From: a virus
Length of the DNA stretch: 47,777 nucleotides
IMG/VR virus record: IMGVR_UViG_3300020020_000053
Location: 1 to 47,777 of that record
Strand: one strand, 5' to 3'
The notes under the pieces are model-generated. The model saw nothing but the letters and a program-made list of their open reading frames with translations, did no database searches and was not told the origin of the DNA. Shown here one piece after another: positions 1 to 5,875 of the stretch. The stretch's first letter is position 1; each line of letters begins with the position of its first letter. Both the position numbers and the translations under genes were made by a program.

Positions 1-149
1 AGATTTCTCATTAGTTTGGTTGTTCTAAAAAAAAAAAAATAGTAAAAAAGAGATAGAATATAACTATATATCCCAATATCGGGATGTGTCACCTAGAGGG
101 GACATGGTTAGGTGGGGAGTCTCCCTCCGCCTGTCTCCCTCTCCCCCCT
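1..149. other. A-tract, AT-rich segment and palindrome; gene-free
   Basis: No gene is visible. The stretch holds a 13-A tract (27-39), a purine-rich AT segment (40-70), the palindrome TCCC-AATATC-GGGA (71-84) and a polypyrimidine run (119-149). A second palindrome of the same form, TCCC-GAAAAT-GGGA, is at 47707-47720, just upstream of the -35 box of the leftward promoter. Across the circular junction the two centres are about 81 bp apart with the A-tract between them. A bent-DNA control site or replication origin is possible, but this is inference only. Confidence 0.5.
2..61. repeat. Terminal direct repeat, left copy
   Basis: The first ~60 bases recur at the right end (47719-47777). The two copies are identical except that the A homopolymer has 13 A here and 12 A there. 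The contig is therefore circularly closed, or the phage has a short direct terminal repeat. The one-base difference fits homopolymer sequencing error or slippage and argues against a pure exact k-mer assembly overlap. Confidence 0.9.
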
Positions 150-376
150 TATCTATTATGAGATTGTCTCATGCTCGCACAGAAAGAGATGGGAAGGCGT
201 AGCCTGTCTCATGCGCACGTGGTTCGCACAGGACGAGCGGAGCGAGTGCGCACAGAAAACTCCCGCTATCGTGAGATAGGAGAGTCGCACAGAAGATGCT
301 GGGAATACGTAGTATTCTAATGCACTAGGAGGCGCGCACAGAAGATGGGGCAGGCTCACGCGCCCGGAGGCGCCTC
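150..376 (-). repeat. Array of stem-loops with TTCTGTGCG boxes
   Basis: On the plus strand the box CGCACAGAA occurs at 176-184, 249-257, 286-294 and 335-343, with a partial copy (CGCACAG) at 225-231. Read on the minus strand, each box is TTCTGTGCG and follows a potential hairpin: GAGA..AGGC-TAC-GCCT..TCTC (about 186-210), CTATC-TCAC-GATAG with flanking ACTC/GAGT (about 259-285), GAATAC-TAC-GTATTC (303-317), and GGCGCC-rich pairs near 361-376. Two loops are the same trinucleotide. The array lies downstream of the leftward gene at 375-605. It could be tandem weak terminators, a structured non-coding RNA, or repeated protein-binding sites. I do not recognise it. Confidence 0.6.
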
Positions 377-605
377 AGACTGGAGGTTGACTCATGAGGA
401 ACTGTCGGAGTACCTGGGCGATGTAGGCATACGCGGCAGATACTGACCGAAGGTTAACCGCGCGACTGAGTTGGGAGATTGTGACCTCACCTGCTGCCCA
501 CGCGAGAACCAACTCAATTTCCTCATCAGTGTAGATTGTGGCGCCTACACGCGGATCACCTAGACTTTTCGCTTTGTCTACCAGCACACGATTGGATTTT
601 TTCAT
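375..605 (-). CDS. Small putative helix-turn-helix protein
   Basis: This is a 76-residue product starting at the ATG at 605; the frame is open further upstream, but that extension runs through the hairpin at 634-658 and looks non-coding. The region TDEEIELVLAWAAG..TISQLSRAVNL followed by an AAYAYIAQVLRQF helix has the spacing of a small helix-turn-helix unit (roughly residues 25-70). No family is recognised. It is the second gene of a short leftward pair driven by the promoter near 1098, and its stop lies at the edge of the stem-loop array. A transcription regulator of the adjacent control regions is plausible but not shown. The Shine-Dalgarno sequence is weak. Confidence 0.6.
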   Translation of the reverse strand: MKKSNRVLVDKAKSLGDPRVGATIYTDEEIELVLAWAAGEVTISQLSRAVNLRSVSAAYAYIAQVLRQFLMSQPPV

Positions 606-633
606 TGGGTGTTTCACAGTTAGAGAAAGTAGG

Positions 634-658
634 TGGGGCGGATATTCAGTCCGCCCCA
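634..658. terminator. 9-bp hairpin between the two left leftward genes
   Basis: TGGGGCGGA (634-642) pairs perfectly with TCCGCCCCA (650-658) around a 7-base loop. It sits between the stop of the gene at 673-1035 and the start of the gene at 375-605. No strong U-run follows in the minus direction, so it may attenuate or protect the transcript rather than fully terminate it. Confidence 0.5.
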
Positions 659-672
659 TTCTAGAGTCTAAG

Positions 673-1035
673 CTACTCGGCCCACTCCACGCCGAGTTGA
701 GTCGCCGCCAGAGCACGCGCCTGCTCTTCAGTGTACTTCTTCGAGGACATCAGAATCTTGAAGAATTCGCGGAGGCGAATCTGGTCGTTGTTGTTGATAT
801 CCTGCTTCTCCACGCCCATCTCATCAAGCTTGGCATTCTGCGCCGCCTGACGTGCGCGAGTGATACGCTCCGCGTTGCGCACCTTGACCTGCTCATCGTG
901 CGTCAACTCATCCTTCGCCGCGATGAGTTCGTCCTTCGTTTCGTAGAGGTTCACGTCGAAGGTGAACTCCACCGCGGGCGAGAAGTTCTGACCTCGGGCG
1001 GATGCGAATGTGGCCGACTTGGTTTCTGTCTTCAT
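673..1035 (-). CDS. Unknown 120-residue phage protein
   Basis: The product is 120 residues from the ATG at 1035; an in-frame ATG at 1053 would add six residues, but its GGAG directly touches the start codon, so the inner start is preferred. The N-terminal part (ARGQNFSPAVEFTFDV) reads as a beta segment. The middle is charged and helical, rich in Asp, Glu, Lys and Arg, and the C-terminal part (LREFFKILMSSKKYTEEQA) is helical. I recognise no family. It is the first gene of the left leftward pair and lies about 55 bases downstream of an extended -10 promoter (1098-1103). High expression as an early small protein is possible. Confidence 0.7.
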   Translation of the reverse strand: MKTETKSATFASARGQNFSPAVEFTFDVNLYETKDELIAAKDELTHDEQVKVRNAERITRARQAAQNAKLDEMGVEKQDINNNDQIRLREFFKILMSSKKYTEEQARALAATQLGVEWAE

Positions 1036-1097
1036 GGTGTTGCTTGCTCTCATCTCCGGGGTGCTGCCCGGTCAGTGCCGCGACTTGCGACTCACCT

Positions 1098-1125
1098 AGA
1101 GTATCACACCTTGGACCGCGTGCAA
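1098..1125 (-). promoter_or_regulatory. Putative leftward extended -10 promoter
   Basis: On the minus strand TTGCAC (-35, weak) is followed after 16 bases by TGATACTCT, an extended -10 element (TGn-TACTCT). The same -10 hexamer with TGn is seen at the right-end leftward promoter (47676-47681). It lies upstream of the gene at 673-1035. A TAGGTGA motif follows the -10 directly. Confidence 0.5.
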
Positions 1126-1205
1126 CAGGAAAGTGAGGCTATCTCAAAATATTTTTTGCGTTCAGATTTTTTTTTCTTTGTCAACCACAAGATGTAGGGG
1201 TAGGT

Positions 1206-1254
1206 GGGGTACACCCCTGTATCTTGGGGCTTGACACAGCACCCGGCGCGGGTG
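1206..1254. promoter_or_regulatory. Operator-like inverted repeats
   Basis: GGGGT-AC-ACCCC spans 1206-1217, CCCC-N8-GGGG spans 1214-1229, and CACCCG-GCG-CGGGTG spans 1240-1254. They surround a TTGACA at 1231-1236 that has no good -10 at normal spacing. Binding sites for a phage or host regulator are plausible; no protein can be named. Confidence 0.4.
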
Positions 1255-1308
1255 GCGTAGAAATAATGTGTCTCGGGCTAACTTATTCTACCACCCATAC
1301 TATATCTC

Positions 1309-1329
1309 AGGAGAAAAAATAAAATGTAA
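1309..1329 (+). promoter_or_regulatory. Strong ribosome site followed by ATG-TAA
   Basis: AGGAG (1309-1313) is followed after ten A-rich bases by ATG (1324-1326) and immediately by TAA (1327-1329). A second start-stop, ATG-ATG-TAG, follows at 1343-1351. No longer reading frame uses this ribosome site. It resembles the two-codon bar minigenes of phage lambda, or it is the remnant of a lost gene. Confidence 0.4.
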
Positions 1330-1425
1330 TTCGGTGTTTCTAATGATGTAGTCTCATGATTTCCCTTCACGACTGCACTACCCGTCGCGCCCGGTAAGTG
1401 CTTGAAACGGAACGACTTAGAGGGC

Positions 1426-1454
1426 TTGACAACGGGGGCGTTCCGTGCTATGGT
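1426..1454 (+). promoter_or_regulatory. Rightward structural-operon promoter
   Basis: TTGACA (1426-1431), a 17-base spacer and TATGGT (1449-1454), preceded by TGC, form a full consensus -35 with an extended -10 element. It is the best sigma-70-type promoter in the window. Transcription would start near 1461, about 58 bases before the first gene of the rightward block. Confidence 0.75.
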
Positions 1455-1518
1455 CGAACTGGCCCTTTACCGGCCCATCTATCCCCTACAACTTATAAGA
1501 CCTTATTAGGATCTAATT

Positions 1519-2115
1519 ATGCCTATTGGTATAGTTTCAGACGATGACTTCCTACGTGAGATTGGTTCATATAATCCTAAACCTCTCACTGTAGTTGATC
1601 CTCCTGCTATATCTGGCCCCATCATTGAGGCCCCTGCAATAGTTGATATACCTAAGCGCGGGCGTAAAGAGGGTGATGTTAACGTTCCTGAAAGTTTGCA
1701 GAAGATCATAGGGGAGGAGTCATTACTTAATGGACGTGCGTCTGCGGTGGCGTTAGCTGAAGAGTTTGGCATCTCCCCTTCATCTGCTTCAGCATATGCA
1801 GTCGGTGCAACATCTACTGCATCATACAACCAACCTAAATCATCAATCCTTCAGCACATCAATAAGTCCCGCGAACGTGCGATGAAGAAGGCTGCGAAAA
1901 CTCTGAACGCAGCATTAAGTTCCATCACTCAAGAGAAGTTAGATTATGCTGATGCAGACAAACTATCTGGCATCGCTAAGGATATGTCTGTCATCATCAA
2001 GAATCTTGAACCTAAACAGGATGCTCCGTCAGATACGAAGCAGCCACAGTTCGTGATCTTCGCTCCACAATTCCGTGATGAGCGATCATTCGACATGATT
2101 ACGGTTCAGGAATAG
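1519..2115 (+). CDS. Putative terminase small subunit / HTH protein
   Basis: The 198-residue product starts at an ATG with AGGA eight bases upstream. Residues 1-55 are Pro-rich and probably flexible. Residues ~60-100 hold a helix-turn-helix-like stretch (ASAVALAEEFGISPSSASAY). Residues ~105-170 are long helices ending in DKLSGIAKDMSVIIKNLEP, a pattern common in small terminase subunits, where such helices build the ring. It is the first gene of the rightward block and the large terminase lies four genes downstream. The role would be DNA recognition for packaging. The assignment rests on architecture and position, not on a diagnostic motif; a transcription regulator is the alternative. Confidence 0.55.
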   Translation: MPIGIVSDDDFLREIGSYNPKPLTVVDPPAISGPIIEAPAIVDIPKRGRKEGDVNVPESLQKIIGEESLLNGRASAVALAEEFGISPSSASAYAVGATSTASYNQPKSSILQHINKSRERAMKKAAKTLNAALSSITQEKLDYADADKLSGIAKDMSVIIKNLEPKQDAPSDTKQPQFVIFAPQFRDERSFDMITVQE

Positions 2116-2123
2116 AGGAGCAA

Positions 2124-2852
2124 ATGAAGACACTCGTCGCCTGTCTAATCACTATCTTCTGTTCAACTACTGCACACGCAGCTCTGTTGCTCGCTATTGA
2201 CACGAATGGTGTTCAGGCGTGCGCGTCCGACAATAACATCGGATGCACGTTCGGTACACCAATTCTGGATGTCAATCCCAATCTCAATCAGATGTCGTTT
2301 GGTGGTGTACCGATTCAGGTTGGTGGGTTGGAAGTATTCGGTTCATCTCAGACGGCTACGTATGGTCCGCCTAACAATGTCCTGAACACTGCGAGCTTCC
2401 AGGTCACGAATACTTCGGGAGTGAATCAGGTAGGCAACATCGCGGTATCTGCGACTAGCTTTACACCACCTATTTCATTCACTTCAGTATCCGGTTCAGG
2501 TACGTTGGAATTGGCTAGTGGATCCACTGTTACAATGAGTTGGTACGCTGATCCTGCTAATGGTCAGGGCGCTGAAACCTCTACAGATACACCGGGAACG
2601 CTGTTGCATACCTGTTCAGTTACAGCTACTGACAATAGTGATGCGATCGCGTGTGCGCCACCTGACTTCTCTACGATTTATGGTGCGCCATTCTCGTATA
2701 CGTTGTATACCTCATTCACTCTGACTCCTGGTGGTACGTTGGTTGGACGTAGCCAGACTGAGATCTCAGAAGTTACCGTCCCAGAACCTGCTTCACTTGT
2801 CCTGTTGGGTATGGGCCTGCTGGGTATGGGAGCTATTAGGCGTCGTCGGTAG
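2124..2852 (+). CDS. Secreted PEP-CTERM protein
   Basis: The 242-residue product begins with a signal peptide (MKTLVACLITIFCSTTAHA, cleavage expected near residue 19). It ends with VPEPASLVLLGMGLLG plus a GAIRRRR tail (219-242), which is a full PEP-CTERM signal: a PEP motif, a transmembrane stretch and a basic cluster. In bacteria such proteins are exported by Sec, processed by an exosortase and placed in the envelope or extracellular matrix. The body (20-215) is beta-rich, with many Ser, Thr, Gly and Asn and four Cys (CASDNNIGC, HTCSVTATDNSDAIAC). GAGGAG precedes the ATG. Finding this signal in a phage structural operon is unusual; the protein may have been taken from the host and might modify the cell surface (inference). 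Confidence 0.85.
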   Translation: MKTLVACLITIFCSTTAHAALLLAIDTNGVQACASDNNIGCTFGTPILDVNPNLNQMSFGGVPIQVGGLEVFGSSQTATYGPPNNVLNTASFQVTNTSGVNQVGNIAVSATSFTPPISFTSVSGSGTLELASGSTVTMSWYADPANGQGAETSTDTPGTLLHTCSVTATDNSDAIACAPPDFSTIYGAPFSYTLYTSFTLTPGGTLVGRSQTEISEVTVPEPASLVLLGMGLLGMGAIRRRR

Positions 2853-2886
2853 TCCCTTTTCAAAAGAGCCAACTACCGGCCACAGG

Positions 2887-2918
2887 GGTGAGTCATTTAA
2901 TCATGCGAATGACTCACC
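2887..2918 (+). terminator. 11-bp hairpin after the PEP-CTERM gene
   Basis: GGTGAGTCATT (2887-2897) pairs perfectly with AATGACTCACC (2908-2918) around a 10-base loop, and TCTTCTTC follows. A second small hairpin (CTCTT-CTTC-AAGAG) overlaps the region just before the next ribosome site. It may be a partial terminator or a stabilising element that separates expression of the PEP-CTERM gene from the genes downstream. Confidence 0.55.
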
Positions 2919-2942
2919 TCTTCTTCAAGAGAGGAAAGAGAA

Positions 2943-3623
2943 ATGGATGTTAGTCAGTCTCGTATAGTTCGTGCATTCCACAACGATCCATACAATCCAA
3001 CTCTATTCAGTCCTCTTTCCAAGTCTCTTGAAGTATCGGGAGAACAGGAAAGACTGATTAGAGAACTTCACATGTTAGGTGCATCAGATACGCGGTTCGC
3101 TCAGAAGATGTCTGATGCAGTCCTTCATATCCTCCGTGCTGGTGCAGCTAGTACGCCCCTCATTGAATCCATCAATCCAGAGTCTCAACCTGTTGGTACT
3201 GGTGTTTTTACACTGACAGTTACAGGAAGTGGATTCGATGAGACGAGTACCATTTATGCGAATGGTAATCCTCTCACTACTGTCCGCGTGTCAGACACTA
3301 ACCTGACAGCAGAAGTAGATCTGACTGCTGTAACTGAACCAACTAGCTATTCAGTTCTAGTCCATCAGGGTGGTGGGATCGTTTCCAATAACGTAGCATT
3401 TGAAGTGACTGCTACTGAACTTCAGTCTCGCGCGCGTAAGGAACAGGAAGATAAGAAGTTCGAAGTACTGAAGAAGGATGATGACAAGTTCAAGAAGCTG
3501 GAAGAAGATCGTGTACGTATAGCGAAGGAAGAACAGGAACGTAAGGACAGAGAGTTTCAGGAGAATCTGAACAAGATTCGGGAGGACAATAAAGCTATTG
3601 CAGAAAAGAAGGAGAATAAGTAA
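2943..3623 (+). CDS. IPT/TIG-domain protein with charged coiled-coil tail
   Basis: The product has 226 residues. Residues 1-70 are helical. Residues ~72-157 form an IPT/TIG immunoglobulin-like fold, with the typical PLIESINPES opening, an LTVTGSGFDE strand and a final VSNNVAFEV strand. Residues 163-226 are a highly charged Lys/Glu coiled coil. Such domains are common in phage head or tail surface proteins and bind carbohydrate or protein. The ribosome site is AGGAAAGAG. The stop overlaps the next start (TAATG). A virion decoration or fibre-attachment protein is the likeliest role; the exact place in the virion is unknown. Confidence 0.7.
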   Translation: MDVSQSRIVRAFHNDPYNPTLFSPLSKSLEVSGEQERLIRELHMLGASDTRFAQKMSDAVLHILRAGAASTPLIESINPESQPVGTGVFTLTVTGSGFDETSTIYANGNPLTTVRVSDTNLTAEVDLTAVTEPTSYSVLVHQGGGIVSNNVAFEVTATELQSRARKEQEDKKFEVLKKDDDKFKKLEEDRVRIAKEEQERKDREFQENLNKIREDNKAIAEKKENK

Positions 3624-3868
3624 TGGCAACCGAAGTCCTACCAGTAGGTATGCCATGGAAAATGAATCCCAATCAGATCTATGCCCTTCCAGGAATGAAG
3701 GTTACTGTATTCACTACTCATGGTGCTCCTGCACTTGAAGTAAGTAACCATTCCGATTACGCATTTCCCGGTATCACGTTGACTCTCACTAATGGAGCAG
3801 CTTTGGCTGCTGGTGGGTTTATTCGTACTGCTGCGTCTGACGTTACCATCACGCTCAAGAGAGATTAA
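3623..3868 (+). CDS. Small unknown beta-rich protein
   Basis: The 81-residue product overlaps the previous stop by one base (TAATG), so it is translationally coupled. It reads as alternating beta strands (MKVTVFTTHG, ITLTLTNGAALAAGGFIRTA, DVTITLKRD), with no Cys and no signal peptide. Its size and position between the IPT/TIG protein and the glycosidase-like protein suggest a small virion component such as an adaptor. I do not recognise a family. Confidence 0.65.
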   Translation: MATEVLPVGMPWKMNPNQIYALPGMKVTVFTTHGAPALEVSNHSDYAFPGITLTLTNGAALAAGGFIRTAASDVTITLKRD

Positions 3869-3869
3869 T

Positions 3870-5342
3870 ATGACCGATTATAGGATGTGGGCAGCCCACG
3901 AAATCGATACGATTCATGATCTTATGCGCACGCACGCACCGTGGCGAGGTGATTCGCCGTGGGATGATCCTGAATTCATGTCCGCATGGCTCAATCAGAT
4001 GTCTGTACTGGATGCTGAGGCTAATCTCAGTAAAGAGACTCTTGAGGCATGGTGGCTCTCCACTCCTGAATACATTGAACAGAAGCCATTGTGGGATGAA
4101 TCTCAGAAACCACCCAAGTTTGTCGGTATCGTCGGTCAGTTGAGGATCGATGATGCTGGATATTGTGATGATAATGGTCGAGTTCTTCCTATTGGGCTTC
4201 ATGTTGGGGATCTTTTCAGTAAATTTGTACGAGATCCTGACCACTCAGAGATAATTATCGCTCAAGCAGCCGAAGCAGGCTATAAACTCATCCATTTCTG
4301 GATGAATCTCGGTACATTGGGTGATTATTGGGCTGGTCGAGAGTGTGGACCCGGTTACACACACGACTTCTGGCCTAAACTGGCTATGTTGGGAGATGTA
4401 TTCGATAAGTACGGGATGAAAGGTGGTTATAATCTTGGTGATTACAAACTCTGGGAAGGAAATCATAAAGATTTCTTCAGAGAGCTTGGACGACAGCTAC
4501 GTGGGCGGCAAAATTGTACAGCCGCGTATGTATTCGGTGGAAATGAAGCGTGGCAAACAGGTGCGGATAACAAGGAAGAGATTTCCGACGCACTCGATTG
4601 CTTCAAGGAAGAATGCAACACGATCATAGTTACAACTACCGCACCTCCTGATGAATCTGAGTCAGCAATTGAGGATTGGTGCGATGGAGATTTCTATGCC
4701 ATACACGGGTACAGAGGCGCTGAGGATCACGACCGCATCAGGCACATCTTTAGCGTTCCGTGGGAAGGTAATCCACCTACTCGCTATGGCTGGCAGGATG
4801 AACCGACTGGACCGGGCGATAAAGTTTCCGTTAAAGCCTCTCACTGTTACGAGGGGAGAGACGTTGACTCTAACCATATCTGCGCCTTGGCCGTTCAATC
4901 GATTCTCAACAATCAGGGATACAACTACTTTTGTTCCGATGGGGTAAAGTCTGACGGCGATATCAAATCATGGCCGGGATACTATGAAACGCCTAGAGTT
5001 ATCGGATTCATACCGGGCGACATTATGGCGTGGCCCAAGGCATTTCATTTTGGTAGTAGTCAGCCCGACAGGGTATTTAGTCCATGCGCAGAAGATACCC
5101 TTAGATTTGATCATCGAATCAGCCATTCAGGAGAACTGTTCGGCATCTTCTATGGAGATGAAGGACACACTCGCGCTCGTTGTGAACGCGCATGTTTCCT
5201 CTCATTCGTAGGATTCGATGGAATGGTACATCCTGAACAACAGTTCGATATCGGTCAAGAGGTCTCATTCGATTTCCGTCGATCTCAGGGTGGTCTACCA
5301 AACGGTTATACTGCTCAGGTCGTACGAGGGAGACTAAGATAA
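3870..5342 (+). CDS. Glycosidase-like TIM-barrel protein
   Basis: The 490-residue product starts at the ATG at 3870, one base after the previous stop; an open frame from 3792 is ignored because it overlaps the preceding gene. The central region (about 85-330) reads like a beta/alpha barrel of a clan GH-A glycoside hydrolase: FGGNEAW (223-228) carries the Asn-Glu pair expected for the acid/base, and RYGWQDEP (305-312) could bear the second carboxylate. The C-terminal ~150 residues look like a beta-sandwich. There is no signal peptide. Lying among virion genes, it may degrade host surface polysaccharide during adsorption. Substrate and even activity are uncertain. Confidence 0.6.
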   Translation: MTDYRMWAAHEIDTIHDLMRTHAPWRGDSPWDDPEFMSAWLNQMSVLDAEANLSKETLEAWWLSTPEYIEQKPLWDESQKPPKFVGIVGQLRIDDAGYCDDNGRVLPIGLHVGDLFSKFVRDPDHSEIIIAQAAEAGYKLIHFWMNLGTLGDYWAGRECGPGYTHDFWPKLAMLGDVFDKYGMKGGYNLGDYKLWEGNHKDFFRELGRQLRGRQNCTAAYVFGGNEAWQTGADNKEEISDALDCFKEECNTIIVTTTAPPDESESAIEDWCDGDFYAIHGYRGAEDHDRIRHIFSVPWEGNPPTRYGWQDEPTGPGDKVSVKASHCYEGRDVDSNHICALAVQSILNNQGYNYFCSDGVKSDGDIKSWPGYYETPRVIGFIPGDIMAWPKAFHFGSSQPDRVFSPCAEDTLRFDHRISHSGELFGIFYGDEGHTRARCERACFLSFVGFDGMVHPEQQFDIGQEVSFDFRRSQGGLPNGYTAQVVRGRLR

Positions 5343-5875
5343 TGGGTATCTATGATACGATGGCTGCTGCTGGTGGTGCTATGACAGGCAATGGTGGATC
5401 ATTCGCCCAGAAACAGCAGTTGAAGGCCAATCCTATTATGCGCGCTCGTCCTGCTATGGGCGCACCTATGGGAGCTAAACCGGCCCCATCATATGGACAA
5501 CCACTAGGTAGACCTAATCCAATGACGGGTGCGCGTCCGGGTATGCAGACACCTAATATGGGAATGGCTGGCCCTCGTAGACCTCCTGTTGCTTCACCTA
5601 TTGGTGGATCATATGGTCAGCCTACTGCCCAGCAGTTACCAGCAGGTATTCCAAACATTCCAAATCTACGTGGACCTGGTGATGTACATGACATGGGTCC
5701 AAATAACATCGGTAGACCTGATGTAATGGCTCGTCCTAATCTATATGGAAGTACTCCCGAAATGCAGGCTGGATTGGGTCCATCAAATGCTGTGGATATA
5801 ATGCAGCAGCAGATGCCACAACAGCCAGTAGTAATGGATGAGAATGGATTGGAACCGCGACGTGGACCCCGCTAG
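5342..5875 (+). CDS. Pro/Gly/Met-rich disordered protein
   Basis: The product has 177 residues, with repeated Pro, Gly, Met, Arg and Gln and short motifs such as RPNPMTGARPG, GPRRPP and GGSYGQP. It almost lacks aromatic core residues apart from Tyr, and is expected to be unstructured. The start overlaps the previous stop (TAATG) and its 3' end overlaps the large terminase start by about 38 bases. No family is recognised. Low-complexity proteins at this location could be head-associated or assembly factors. Confidence 0.6.
   Translation: MGIYDTMAAAGGAMTGNGGSFAQKQQLKANPIMRARPAMGAPMGAKPAPSYGQPLGRPNPMTGARPGMQTPNMGMAGPRRPPVASPIGGSYGQPTAQQLPAGIPNIPNLRGPGDVHDMGPNNIGRPDVMARPNLYGSTPEMQAGLGPSNAVDIMQQQMPQQPVVMDENGLEPRRGPR

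Larger units (their letters stand above)
1054..1518. other. Bidirectional control region without genes
   Basis: Between the leftward pair and the rightward operon I find no convincing gene. It holds the leftward promoter (1098-1125), T-runs at 1152-1157 and 1167-1175, operator-like inverted repeats (1206-1254), a Shine-Dalgarno sequence followed by ATG-TAA (1309-1329), and the rightward promoter (1426-1454). It is the natural place for early/late switching. Confidence 0.7.

Noticed and set aside
156-359. 67-codon leftward open frame over the stem-loop array
   Set aside because: The frame is explained by repeated hairpins and boxes, has no ribosome site, and its protein has no plausible fold.
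1179-1184. TTGACA on the minus strand as the promoter of the 673-1035 gene
   Set aside because: No -10 box at 15-19 bases; the TGATACTCT element at 1098 fits better.
538-1197. 219-codon rightward open frame at the left end
   Set aside because: It runs antisense to two better leftward genes with coherent proteins and crosses a hairpin and a promoter.
1231-1236. TTGACA as a second rightward promoter
   Set aside because: The nearest -10-like TAGAAA is 21 bases away, outside normal spacing.
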